The notes under the pieces are model-generated. The model was not told the origin of the DNA. It did no database searches and saw only the letters and a list, made by a program, of their open reading frames with translations. DNA of 54,978 nucleotides from Priapulus caudatus (Eukaryota > Priapulida > Priapulimorpha > Priapulimorphida > Priapulidae), in NCBI RefSeq assembly GCF_000485595.1, contig NW_014577107.1, forward strand, positions 697,153 through 752,130, read 5' to 3'. The translations under genes were made by a program, and so were the position numbers. Numbering within the stretch: the first letter of the stretch is position 1; every line of letters begins with the position of its first letter. This document shows, piece by piece, positions 40,794 through 51,825 of this stretch.

Positions 40794-41605
40794 AACTAGC
40801 GCGGATACCGCGGCGTTACGCCCGGGGGAAATCAGTGGCGTTAAGGCCAGACACACTCGCAGCGACAACACGAGCCGCCTGCGCGCCGGGGCGCCCGGCG
40901 CCCCGGACCCGTAACGACAAAACGACTTTTCACGCAAAAATTAAGAAACTATTGTCTTCCTATGCAGGCGCATTGCACGACTGACCGCGACGACGACCGG
41001 CGACAACCTGCTGACGAAAAAAAATATTTAGAAAGCGTTTCTATTTCCCAGCGCGACTGTCGCCGGCCGACACTGTTACAAGATGGGCCAATCAACTAGC
41101 CGGTTTCCATCGGCAACGTGACATCGCCACTTACAGTCATAACAATTATAAACCAATGCTAGCCAGGAAGTAGCTGGTTCCCAGCAGCTAACTCCACGCG
41201 CTGTCCAGAAACAGTGGGCCGCGAACCATTAACCAAAACGTGCCAAGACGAACGCATGAATATTGTTTACTGTTCGTATAATAATTAAATGCTGGCCTGC
41301 GTATATATTACTTCATTATATTCTCGTTATACATAGGAGCGTTTTTACAGCCAATATTATTTAAAAGGCAGCAGCCAGGACTTTTTTGCCGTTTGCTCAT
41401 GAGTAGCACTGTGGTGAGGTGCTGGTGAACTTTTGTCGTTACGGCACTCGGATCGTGGTGTCGCGCTGCAGTGTGGCTGCGCCAGTTCCGCCGCAATTTT
41501 GTCGTTGTCGTTACGGCCGGTCGTTGTCGCTGCAGTGTGTCTTTGGCTTACTGCAGGCTTGGTTGACCGCTTGTTTGAAAGCGAAATACCGCCCAAACTA
41601 CCTAA
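40794..41605 (+). mobile_element. CTAGCGG..ACCCGGCGTTGCCCGGG repeat, copy 1, split by an insertion
   Basis: ACTAGCGCGGATACCGCGGC and GAAATCAGTGGCG on the left and GGCTTGGTTGACCGCTTG, GAAAGCGAAATACCG on the right align with the unbroken copy at 53323-53410. The two halves are separated by the element at 40844-41547. Confidence 0.7.
40844..41547. mobile_element. PIF/Harbinger-like non-autonomous element
   Basis: 704 bp with inverted ends AGGCCAGACACACTCGCAGC and, on the other strand, GCCAAAGACACACTGCAGCG, flanked by TTA (40841-40843 and 41548-41550). Comparison with the copy at 53323 shows the uninterrupted target GGCGTTACTCAG. A 3-bp TTA duplication fits PIF/Harbinger. There is no transposase. 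Confidence 0.75.
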
Positions 41606-42118
41606 TCTATCCAGTGCAATCCCAGTCCCATGCGACGTTCCCGATGCCATCCTAGATACGAAATAATGTAACCCACAAAAAGGAAGTGAGGGTACAAAGT
41701 GTCCCTTATCCTTTCTGCCGCGGAGGAATTCGAATGTGACGAGCGGCGAATATACTGAGCAGGGGCCGGCGCGTACGGGGGGGCCGGGGGCCCGGGCCCC
41801 GCACCACTTTTTTTGGCTAAAAATATATGTCTAGATGTATCTTTGTATGATGCGGAAAGAAAATGCAGCCCAAAGAAAGACGGAATAAGGAGGAGAGGAA
41901 GGGGGAAGAGCCGACCAGAGAGTGTTTATTCGCACCATATATTCATCTGCCTATTGAAATTAGCAAAGTTTGAAACGAAGTCCGCTCTAGGGCCTTATCT
42001 AATAGCAAACAGACCATGCAGCAGCGCCGTATTTGCGCGCCAATACCGTGCGGACGTTCGGGGCCTGAGTCCTGTGCTTGCGGAGGCTCGATCGAGGGTC
42101 GAAATATCAGTAGCCCGT

Positions 42119-42478
42119 CATGGGCGTAAATCCGGGGAGGGGATGGGGGATGCATCCCCCCGCCTCTTGAAGGAGGGGGGATGGCCTGTAGCAAATATGC
42201 CCCCCTGAAATTCCAAAAAAAAAAACTCCTTCCTCGTGCCACACTTGAAAGTTCTAGCTTAATTATGATAATTTGGAGACATGGGCAGACCTAAATCATT
42301 TCAACTTACTGCAGGGGGGCGTGGTAGGGGAGGGGTCCAGGAGGTCGCGGACCCTCCGCCTCGCTCGCGCAGAAAAGCATCTGAGGGGGTCTAATTCAAA
42401 AAATTTCTGAGACCCCAGACCGCGCCCGCTACGCGTGATTATCCGCCCCACTCCTCCGGTACGGACTTTACGCCCCTG
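42119..42478. mobile_element. hAT-like MITE with GGGCGTAAA ends
   Basis: Ends CATGGGCGTAAATCCGG and, on the other strand, CAGGGGCGTAAAGTCCG. Flanking octamers TAGCCCGT and GTACCCGT share CCCGT. The inside is G/C-run rich. Confidence 0.65.
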
Positions 42479-42611
42479 GTACCCGTACTTCGCATATGCC
42501 GACACCTACTCTAGTACTTATATTACACTAACGCACTGCGTAACACACGCCGTGATGCACAGCTTAAGTACGCGCAGCACTCAGAGCCTACCGCACGCTG
42601 ATAACGCAGTG

Positions 42612-42890
42612 CCGGTATATGCCGGACTGTAACCCAGGGGCGTCGTACAGGATTTTTTACCAGGGGGGGGGGTCTAACGCGTACCCAAACTGGCGAGCAG
42701 GCGAGGGGGGGTCGCTGGGGACTCTCCAACAAAACATTTTTGAATATTAGAGCCCCCTCAGATGCGGTTTCTGCGTCCGAGGCAGGGGGGGGGGTCCAAA
42801 AGCCCCCTGGACCCCCCCCCCGCTGTAAGCATCCCTGGTACCGGCAGGGTAGCGTTCCGGCAGTAACCTGGGGACATACACCCTATGAGC
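42612..42890. mobile_element. Telomere-loop foldback element, copy 4 (one arm, interrupted)
   Basis: 42612-42634 (CCGGTATATGCCGGACTGTAACC) and 42838-42890 (GTAGCGTTCCGGCAGTAACC, then GGGGACATACACCCTATGAG) together match the 3' arm of the copy at 4623. The terminal CCCTATGAGC is the same as in copy 2. The other arm and the telomeric loop are not recognisable. Confidence 0.7.
42635..42837. mobile_element. CAGGG-ended MITE inserted in foldback copy 4
   Basis: 203 bp with ends CAGGGGCGTCGTACAG and CTGTAAGCATCCCTG, flanked by GTAACC and GTACCG. The interior has G9-10 and C9-10 runs. Its removal restores the foldback arm. Confidence 0.7.
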
Positions 42891-43299
42891 GTTAGTTTTA
42901 TGTATATATTTTATATAGTTCCTTTAATTCTTTTAGTTTAGTTTTGCACTTTAGTTCTTACGTCTTTTTCATTAATAAATGTTGATGTATTCTTTATGTA
43001 ATAATCGCTAGCCAGCTTGGGTTTTTAAGGCAAAAGCTGTGGTCAGCAACAATGAAGATAAACTAAAGATAATAAGCTAGTCGAGTGAATGTTATAAGTG
43101 TTTAAATATCAATTCAGCCATGTATTTTTTGAGCCTATTACCAAGGTTTGAAGAAAATGGGAATTTCTTGTACGCCCTGAAAACATTCACATATTCATGA
43201 TTGCTTTATTCGCTATTACATGTATTCATCATTGATGCACAATTATATACTTCACTATAGTTGACATGTAACATAGACCTGTATTGAAAAGGTGTTATT

Positions 43300-43490
43300 C
43301 CGTTTTTCACCTTCGAGTCGTGCACCAGATCGCTCTCTATTTCAGTGGCAAAAATTGAACAAGCTCCCCTGCCGTCGGAGGGGGAACCCTCCTCCAACAC
43401 CCCCCCCGCTCGGTCGCCTGGCTCGCCGTCGCTCGGGCGGGCTTTCGCGCGCCGGTGGCAATACCTCAGCCCTCCCGCATNTGCAGTCAA
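43300..43490. repeat. GC-rich transposon relic with one N
   Basis: Contains GGAGGGGGAACCCTCC and C-rich runs; N at 43481. It looks like the core of an old element, but I cannot assign ends. Confidence 0.35.
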
Positions 43491-43638
43491 TTTTCACACT
43501 TGAATTAACATTTACATCTAAGCTCAGCCAACATCAATTCTAAAATAATTAGCACTCTCCCGATTCCGTTGCCTCGATGCCAATTTTGGATACTGCAACG
43601 TACTACGTACACGTATACATAAACGTATTTTTGTACCG

Positions 43639-43945
43639 CAGCGATGGCTCAATGGTAGAGTGCTCGCCTCGCATGCGGAAGGTCGTGGGTTCAAATCCCG
43701 GCCGGGTCATACCAAAGACTTGAAAAATGGTACACACTGCTTCTCTGCTTAGCACTCAGCAAAAAGAGATAGAGTGTGGGAAAACTTCCCGTCACGGGTT
43801 GATGTTAGTAAGGGCATACAGTCGTAAAAATCTGCTTCAAATAAATTGTGCAATAAGAACTGCCAAAAACTGGACCGAGCCAGATTCCTGGAGTGGGTTT
43901 CTACTCATGAATGTGGATTTAAAACCCTTTAGTCCAGTATAAAAT
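43639..43945 (+). mobile_element. tRNA-derived SINE (Ala-like head)
   Basis: The head holds an A box (TGGCTCAATGGTAGAGTGC) and a B box (GGGTTCAAATCCCGG) with the usual spacing. The anticodon loop CTCGCAT would give CGC (Ala). The 5' GCAGCGA cannot pair with the 3' side as an acceptor stem, so this is not a functional tRNA. A non-tRNA body follows (CATACCAAAGACTTGAAAAA, then GTACACACTGCTTCTCTGCTT-like), as in SINEs of marine invertebrates. It ends near an AATAAAG at about 43943. Confidence 0.75.
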
Positions 43946-44021
43946 AAAGTAACCGAACAAACAAAACAAAAACAAATAATCAATTCGCAACAGCTGCCAC
44001 GACATAAAATAACCTCATTAA

Positions 44022-44623
44022 AGGGATAGTAGACTCTGGGATTTTTCTGCATATAACTGTATTTACTGTATAACAAATCGTCTATACCCACACGTATTTG
44101 TTACCAGATACCTAATTTGATTGTTATAATTAATTACACATCAACGCTACGAAATTTGAATGGCGCCATGACACCCACGACCGTGCTGCCACCCTGAAAA
44201 AGTTGCGTATTTGCCAATTTATTTTGCACGTTACAGACCGAGGGCTAATCACAAAGGTGCACTTATATTCATACCTAAATGCTATTTAACCGAACGATGT
44301 TCATTTTAGGACAAATTTATCCATAATATAACTGAAACTATATATGTCGTTTATAAGATATTACAATCCTTTTGCTTTTAAATTAATAAATAAGAAACAG
44401 CCTGGGTCTGTAGCCCTTGGCTGGAAAGTGGATTTGCGCAACTTATCAGATCGTGCGCTTTGAGTGGCGCCACCGTCGTTGTAATCAAACTGTAGTCGTT
44501 AGTTTTGAAACAATTTTTAATAATATTTCTAATGGTGGTTGAAACCATGAAAATTTTTTATGTAGCGTAATTTTAACCTAAATTAACTGAAAATAATCCT
44601 AGAACCTAGAGTAAACTATCCCT
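44022..44623. mobile_element. TTAA-flanked MITE, copy C
   Basis: 602 bp between TTAA (44018-44021 and 44624-44627). Ends AGGGATAGTAGACTCTGGG and CCTAGAGTAAACTATCCCT. It is nearly colinear with copy A over the whole length, including ACGAAATTTGAATGGCGCCA and GCGCTTTGAGTGGCGCCACC. Confidence 0.92.
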
Positions 44624-44879
44624 TTAAACTAGCGATTCAAGTGACTGTGAAAGCCTAACGAGGATGAAATTGCCAGTGTCATATGATATGATAATCCGGG
44701 CTCAACAACCCGTGGTCCACGGAGCTTAAAAAATAGGTAGTGTTGATTGATTGATAGTACAATGTATGATACATCATCATCATGCACACAACTTACTTAA
44801 TATTATAATATTAATAAGGCCATGAGAATGAAAGCTTTAGATTTGCGTCCACTGCCCGCATGCTCCAAAACTTCCTGCC

Positions 44880-45720
44880 CACAGGCATTTATAGCGTTTC
44901 AATAAAATATAATGCTAAATAAATACGAAATCTATTTACTACCAAAGTCTTAATGTTTCTCTACTCTCTTTCACCTATTACCGACAATTTCCTGTAAATG
45001 CCGTCCAAATGCTCATCTGCAACACGCTGGCTGCCGCACGCTAGCTGCTGCACACTGACACATAAATATATAGCAGGTAGCAGGGTTCTCCAAGTTTTTT
45101 TATTATATCATGGCCAGGGGGTGCTGCAAGTACAGGGCTATAGGCGACGCACTGCATTTTGGGAACCTACCACGCTGCTTTCCAACTCCCGTACGAGCCT
45201 CGTCAAAGCCGCCAGTGGAGCGTTGCAAAAACGTTGCAGCGTTGCGGAGCAAAAATGAGGTCACGAAGAGCGCCGGTGGGTGTTTCCTGATTCCGACAGC
45301 CATTTACATAAACTGCGCAACGGGAGCGAACGCGAGAATTTCGTCAGGCTTTGTGTGATTTCGCGTGACACAGCTCGGTTACGAACACAGACAGTATGTT
45401 TTTATAGCAAGTGAACACTGTCCTTTAAATGGAAACAAAGATGGAGTAGAATGGTTGATTATTTGTGTTGTATTCGTGTGAAATCAAGCGAATTTTGGCA
45501 GCACGCTTTCCTACCTGCTATATATTTATGTGTCAGTGTGCAGCAGCTAGCGTGCGGAAGCCAGCGTGTGTTGCAGATGAGCATTTGGATGGCATTTACA
45601 GGAAATTGTCGGCAATAATAGGTGAAAGACAGTAGGCCGAGAGAAACATTAAGACTAGTAGTAAATAGATTTCGTATTTATTTAGCATTATATTTTATGG
45701 AAACGCTCCAAATGCCTGTG
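44880..45720. mobile_element. 841-bp foldback element with 200-bp arms
   Basis: 44880-45080 and 45511-45720 are inverted copies (for example CGAAATCTATTTACTA, CTGTAAATGCCGTCCAAATG, ATAAATATATAGCAGGTAG). Outer ends read CACAGGCATTT. The 430-bp spacer begins CAGGGTTCTCCAAGTTTTTT, itself reminiscent of a hAT end. No target duplication is clear. Confidence 0.85.
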
Positions 45721-47263
45721 CTACTGCCGAAAAAGTTCATTAGGGGGTAAAAAAGATCCATGACATAAATAAAGGCTCTCTATCACAAAAACTCCAAATC
45801 ATCCAACAAAGTTCCAAATCATGTGTAAAAGGCTATAATTATGCATTTAATACATACTAGTACGTGCATGTCGTTACCGCCAACAAGCTTCGATCTTGGA
45901 ATGAATTGGGTAAAATTGTGTTAATTTAGTATTTTAATGAATAACTCCATACCTCTGCAAAAATTGAAGAGATTTTGCAGCCATCATGCCACTGATATGA
46001 TTTTATGGGTCGTGATGTACACTGTTAGCCACAAGAAACAATAGCTGAAATATCATTTTTCCATTTGTGCATAGGCATGAAGTAATTGCATAAAAATACT
46101 AATTTCATATTCAAATTCAATTTCAAATGTATTTTGCTAAACTGTTTAACTGATTAAGATAATTTATCGACACAAAATATAATACAACAATAAAACAGTT
46201 AATACTAAATACTGTAATACTAAATATACGTAACGTTGGACTCTGGTCATCCGGTATCTGGTGGTCTTGCATCTTCAGTGATTCAGCACTAATTTAAATT
46301 TTAAACCAGCTATCTATAGTTTGCGGAGCTGCCACTTAGTGATGTCACTGTTTCGCGCAATCTAAATAAACATTGTTTGCATACATCAGGGCTCGAATTT
46401 CACTATTGCTAACTCGCAAAATGCGTGTCGATATTGAGAAATTGTGAGTAGAAAATATAATCACTTGCTATTTTCTGCGAGTGGAAATTTATAGCGTACA
46501 CCGCATACATTATCACTGTCGATCACGGAAAGAATATATTTCATGATTAATGGTCAAACTGGTCGGTCAAATTGCCTAAACAAGTTTCAATTCGCCGTTA
46601 TTTACCGTACACTGTTTACACTTTCATAATGCCGATCGCTTCCGGCAGCACGCACAAGCGGAACTTCGCTGGTTCGCTGCGCTAATGATAGACTTATTCC
46701 GAACCCTAGCGGAGACCGCGGGAACCAGCGAAAAACGGAACACTCGGCTCGCCAATCAGGCAATTTTGATGCCATGTGGATTCTTCTTTATAAAATTATT
46801 CACAAAGATCCTCACGAAGAGATTGTTTCGTTGTTCAATAAATAATAAAGCCAGTGTTAAGGTTTTATACAAATTTGATTTGATTGATCTATTTCAAGTT
46901 ACATTTTATATGCAAAATATATAAGAAGGCAAGAACACAATCACACACATGGCATGAAACAATCTGATTCACATACATAAATCACAACATAAGCTCATTC
47001 CAACGATTAGTAGTAATAGTATGCAAAAAGTGTATGTAATATTCAAAAAGTAGTTTATGTTGTACAAAAAAATTGCACGTTAGAATTCATTTTAGCACGT
47101 AGATTTTTTAGGCACTCGCTGGCTAAAATTGCGAAATTCATCCCCTGATACATGTGTGATTGTCACTTCTGTTCATTCTTCAGTGGTCTGTGCTTATTTC
47201 CGTCTAGTATTTACCATTCAGTATGGCAGCTAACGGACCAATGTGTGGTGAGGTATTATTATT
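45721..47263. other. Intergenic AT-rich sequence
   Basis: A CAGGGCTCGAATTTCAC string at 46387 looks like one end of a hAT element whose partner I do not find. A TTCGCTGGTTC/GAACCAGCGAA inverted pair lies at 46669-46735. No gene is supported. Confidence 0.4.
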
Positions 47264-47690
47264 AGCTCATCTGACATAGTCAGATGCAGCTTGTAGAATC
47301 GCTTGACCGTCCGTCCGTCCGTCCGTCAACAGTTGGGCACAAATCTTAACCGCTCGACGTACGGTCACGATATTCGGCACATTGGGGGGGTCGTCAAAAC
47401 GAGTTTGGGCTGTCGAAGCTGGGGGGTCAAAGGTCAAAGGTCAAGAGGTGTAAAAGAAGGAGGGAACCTTCACTCCTTAACTTAAGGTATAAGAGAAATG
47501 CAGAATTGCGGCACAATCTAACGCTCGACCTAGGCTCGTGATAGTCGGTGTATCGCATCATGGTAGGAAAAGCCATCACTGTGCCGAAATGGAGGTCACA
47601 GGTCAAAGGTCAATGGGCACAGGCGCAGATTTTAGAATTTTTGAGACGAGGTCTGACGGAGCGATTGAAAAACTTTTTGTTTCAGCGGTG
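47264..47690 (+). mobile_element. CATCTGAC-hairpin interspersed repeat, copy 2
   Basis: Starts AGCTCATCTGACATAGTCAG, where CATCTGAC and GTCAGATG form a hairpin. Then come (CCGT)n, GTTGGGCACAAATCTTAACC, GGTCAAAGGTCAAAGGTCAA and an end AGCGATTGAAAAACTTTTTG. Confidence 0.8.
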
Positions 47691-48621
47691 ACCTAGATTT
47701 TTAATGACATTATTGAAAGGACATGAAATCTACTTTCTGCTGACATGCGAAGAGTAAGTGTCAGATAACTTTTGACCCTCAAAGGGAGGGTTAAACATGG
47801 ATTTGTTGACTGTCTGTTAGAAAGAATTTGACTGCCGGCTTTGCTAGTAGAATCTATAAATGCCTGGATGTATGAGGCTACAATGTCACAGTGAATTTTG
47901 CAAAGCTAATTGAGTAAGAGAAGATTTATGCTCCTTAAATCGTATAATTTATATGGCATTCTGTAGTGTCAGTATGTTACATGTACGTATGGCCTGCACT
48001 GCCAGTGGCTTCTGCCAGTGCATGTGTTGTAGGTATGTGGGAGTTTTTTGCGCCTTAATTGCTTACAGTGGCGCTCTCTATTGCGCAGCCTGTAGAGCTC
48101 GTAGTAAATGATGAGTGCCTTACCTATCTGTTCTGGCAGATAGTTGTTGCCTACACGTAGTGTATGAGGGAGGTTCATCTTTAATCTGAAGACACTTAAC
48201 GTACGGATCTCGTGGCACTTTCATCAACGATCACGAAAACATTCTTTTCGAGAAGGTTCTGGATACCATCCTGTGCATTCCACGCTGTTTGGCTGTAATG
48301 TGAACGACATTTGGGACTAACGGGTTTTAGCTAGAATCCCTCCACTCCACCACAGAGTCACCGCAGTAGACGTTAGATGAGCGCTGTCGCTATGCGGCAC
48401 TTGTTTTAAGTGTTGTTTACCTCACCTTCACTGGTTCTACTGCTTTGCAGTTTTAATATTCTGGCACTGGCCTGACCCCCGAGCGTGCCAGATTAATGAA
48501 GTCCAACATAGACTTCAGAACTAATTTGTTTCCACGTGCAAAATTTTATCGTCAATCATTTCAGGTAGGCAAGGAGCCACGCATGCAGTCTTGAGGTTTG
48601 AACCTCGTTTCAAAAGTCGGC

Positions 48622-48712
48622 ATGAATCGCGGGTACAAGTATTATGACACGCCTGACGGCCAAGATTGCTTCAAGAAGATGGGCTACACAACAAAGTGGG
48701 CCACATTTGCTG
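48622..48712 (+). CDS. NDUFA11: NDUFA11 exon 1 (codons 1-31)
   Basis: Encodes the matrix- or IMS-facing N-terminus up to TTKWATFAG; donor GCTG/GTGTGT. Only 30 full codons, so it is easily missed by gene finders. Confidence 0.85.
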
Positions 48713-51241
48713 GTGTGTTTTACCTGCATCTTTGTGTGTATGTCAAACCTAAACTTGTCCAGGGTTCGAAAATAATGGTGGTCCTTTAGTCCAAAACTAC
48801 CAAATTTTACTGACGGATGAGTAGATTGTAGCAGCAACCACTCCAGTGGACTACCTGACTGTCAGCGGCGACTTACTTTAGTACTGTCAGTTTTGACTAA
48901 CACGGATAAATATACTGATAATTTAAAAGGCATACTAGGCCCATTGATTATGCAATGTTGACGAATGCTAGAGTAACTGGCACCTTGTGTAGTTGATAAG
49001 TACATAACCTTATAGCCAAACGCGTATTAGTTTGTCCAATATCACTGCTGGTTACGTTACAAACAAGCGGTTGTTGATATGTATCAACGTATCATTTACG
49101 TGCCATAAATGTCATCCAGGAGTCGAGCGATGACGTAAACATTTGTGCGGCCCGTATGTTATGGACGCCAGCTCAAATGGAGGTGTCAGCGGTGTAACCA
49201 CGGCCACGGACTAAACATGGAAATGGAGTAAAACACACGTACTAATCACGGACGCATGTGGACAGCCCTGACAAAAAGTTTCTTATCACGAGCGTACATG
49301 TTTACGAAATCACTGATGATAGCATTGCGTACGGCCGAGCATGCGTGCGAAAATGTCCGGTGCACTATAAATCTGTATGACACCCGATTCGCCGGCAGCG
49401 GGTTGAAACTGTAAACAACTGATTTTTGGACTGCGGATTTCAATTAGACATTTCTTAATAACTAGCAGTGATATTGGACAAACTAATACGTGTTTGGATG
49501 TAAGGTTATGTACTTATTAACTACACAAGGTGCCAGTTACTCTAGCATTCGTCAACATTGCATACCGTATATGATCGCGTAATAACCGCGGGCGCCTATA
49601 AGCCGCACCTCAATTTGAATCGGGTAACCAAGTATTGCGCCTAGTATATTTCCCCTCACGGTATGGCGCACTTATAAACCGCAGAGCAAATACAGGGTTG
49701 AAATCTGAGGCCAAATTTGCGGTTATTACGCGAGTATATATGGTAATCAATGGGCCTAGTATGCCTTTAAATGATTTCTCTTTCCTGCAAGTTGTTATAA
49801 CTTTATTTTAAATGAATTAAATGACTAATTAACAAATTTGCTTAAAAATATTCTTCATTATTATATGTTTACCAAAATTTTGACCTACACGAACTGCTTA
49901 CGAACTACCTGATTACAAAATCTAGTGTCTGTATGACTACGAGTCAAGGATTGTTAATTTCGCACCCTGCATGTCTGTACGATAATCAGATATACAGCTC
50001 ATCTGTTTTTAGCTCATCTGACAGAGTCAGATGCAGAACCTGGTAGAATCGCATGATTGTCCGTGCGTGCGTCAACAGTTGGGCACAAATCCTAACTGCT
50101 CTACGTACGGTCACGAAATTCGGGACGTCGGGGGGTGGGGATTGTGAAAAGGAATCAGGATGACAAATTTGGGGGTCAAAGGTCAAGGTGTGTAAACGGA
50201 GGGGGAAATTTCCCCCTTAACTTAAGGTATAGGAGGAAATAGGGAATTGCGGCACAAATCTTAACGGCTCGACTTATGCTCTTAATATTCGGTGTATAGT
50301 GTGATGGGCAGGAAACTCATCACCAGTGCGAAATTGGAGGTCACAGGTCAAAGGGCAGTGGGGGAAAGGTCAGATATCAGACATTTTCTGAGGACATGGC
50401 CTAAAATGTGCCTAACAAAGGTGTCACTACGCACGACTTAAATGTTACGTTTATAACCGTAGCAACAAACCTCAGATTAGCCCAGACGCTCTGCGACTCT
50501 TGTTATTTTGTTGAGTACTCTCAGTTATAGCCATATCTGCACTGCTATTTGTTGTTGGAAACCATGAAAGACTACTATTCCTAACCTGATTCTGTATGTT
50601 TATGCATCCACGTTACATGATAAGGTTTACATACATTTGTTTGATGGAGTTAGAAATGTTGGTGTTGCTCTTGTTGTGTCTCTGAATTCACTCAATTTAT
50701 GAATAGAAACTGGCGGATGCATCTTGTCATTTGTGTTATATCACACACATTATTTTTTGTTTATGCTTTTCTCATAGGTTTCTCATGGAGCATCTACGAT
50801 GTGTACCTGTGGTCTCATCCCAAAGGCTTAGTTCCTACGGTGGCCCGGTTTGCTCACTTCATGCTGCCAGCAGCAGCAATTGGGGCAACGTTCAGCGCAG
50901 TCACATGCCTCAGCCATACTTATCGCAAGAAGAACGATGCCTGGAACTACATCCTAGGGGGCGCTACATCTGGCAGCATCATCGGAGCAAAGCTTGGCAG
51001 GATGGGGCCTGGCGTCGCTGGGGTTCTAGTTCTTGGCATTGGTGGCATGCTATTCTGGGCCAAGAAGTACGAGGATTGGCCAGGTTTCATGAACGGACGT
51101 ATCACAGCTGTGGATAATGGTCACATGAGACAGGCGTATAGGGACTGGACAATAGATGGCAAGTTCAAGAAGGCATTGGAAGGGCGAGAAGATGGTGTGT
51201 GGGTAGCTGAGAAGCCTTATCCCAGCCAATCTAGGGGGTAG
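48622..51241 (+). CDS. NDUFA11: NADH dehydrogenase [ubiquinone] 1 alpha subcomplex subunit 11 (complex I B14.7), two exons
   Basis: Accessory membrane subunit of mitochondrial complex I, a member of the Tim17/Tim22/Tim23/PMP24 fold. Exons 48622-48712 and 50778-51241 join at a Gly codon (G/GT) across a 2065-bp GT-AG intron, giving 184 residues. Exon 1 encodes MNRGYKYYDTPDGQDCFKKM, with the family's Tyr-x-D-x-P-D/E-G start. Exon 2 encodes YLWSHPKGLVPTVARF, a first hydrophobic helix (MLPAAAIGATFSAVTCL), DAWNYILGGATSGSIIGAKL and a second glycine-rich helix (GVAGVLVLGIGGMLFWA). The ATG at 48622 is chosen because a TGA lies in frame at 48592. The human protein is 141 residues; this one has a charged C-terminal extension of about 40 residues. 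An AG at 48561-48562 (CATTTCAG) may end an intron in the 5' UTR. Confidence 0.88.
48927..49766. mobile_element. TTAA-flanked foldback element in the NDUFA11 intron
   Basis: TTAA at 48923-48926 and 49767-49770. Ends AAGGCATACTAGGCCCATTG and CAATGGGCCTAGTATGCCT. The left arm 48927-49055 pairs with the right arm 49462-49766 once the MITE at 49565-49743 is removed. The loop has no coding sequence. Confidence 0.88.
49565..49743. mobile_element. Tc1/mariner-type MITE inserted in the foldback arm
   Basis: 179 bp between TA dinucleotides (49563-49564 and 49744-49745). Inverted ends CCGTATATGATCGCGTAATA and, on the other strand, CCATATATACTCGCGTAATA. The opposite arm at 48941-48960 preserves the empty site with a single TA. 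Confidence 0.9.
50010..50400 (+). mobile_element. CATCTGAC-hairpin interspersed repeat, copy 3
   Basis: AGCTCATCTGACAGAGTCAG, GTTGGGCACAAATCCTAACT, GGGGGTCAAAGGTCAAGGTG and later GGTCACAGGTCAAAGG match copies 1 and 2. It is in the NDUFA11 intron. Confidence 0.8.
50778..51241 (+). CDS. NDUFA11: NDUFA11 exon 2 (codons 31-184 and TAG)
   Basis: Acceptor TTATGCTTTTCTCATAG. Encodes FSWSIYDVYLWSHPKGL through the two membrane segments to EKPYPSQSRG, with stop TAG at 51239-51241. An ATTAAA at 51276-51281 is a weak candidate poly(A) signal. Confidence 0.9.
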
Positions 51242-51825
51242 ATGGCAAATTTGTTACGAGTGTTAGGTGTTGTAAATTAAAAGCTTAAATCACAATTGTC
51301 TACAGAAGTAGAATGCACGGAAAAAGTCAATAACACAGATTAATAAGCCACCCTAACTTATTACCATTCTGCAACTCATATTGTGATGATCTTCACATAC
51401 CTATCTTACAAAATACAAGTTATTATGCTATGTATCTGATTTGTGTTTGACAGTAATATGGAATTGTAGTTTGTAAGTTTCAAAGTCATCCAAATATCTG
51501 ATACAATGTTATTGCAATATTATAAGCTTGAGGTCACGCTTGTTAGCCAGTTGTTATTCATGATGAAAGCCCTGTATCTAGTTTTGTTTGAGTTGCAAAA
51601 AAAATCGATTAAAAATGATTTAAATTGTTTTGTTGTTGTTACTGTTGAGCTAATTAAAATATTACATTGTAAAAGCTACAATCTCCACATAAATATTAAT
51701 GGATATCAGGATATTCAAACACAAGTTGTGCATAAATTTGTGATGTGTCAAATATGAAACAACCCATACGTGCGCACACACGCACAGCCTGCCCGCAATG
51801 TATAACTGTTTCTCCCTCTGTGTGT
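51242..51825. other. NDUFA11 3' flank
   Basis: AT-rich sequence holding the presumed 3' UTR. No other gene or repeat is evident. Confidence 0.4.

Noticed and set aside
43639-43712. Functional tRNA-Ala gene
   Set aside because: A and B boxes are good but the acceptor stem does not pair and a SINE body follows.
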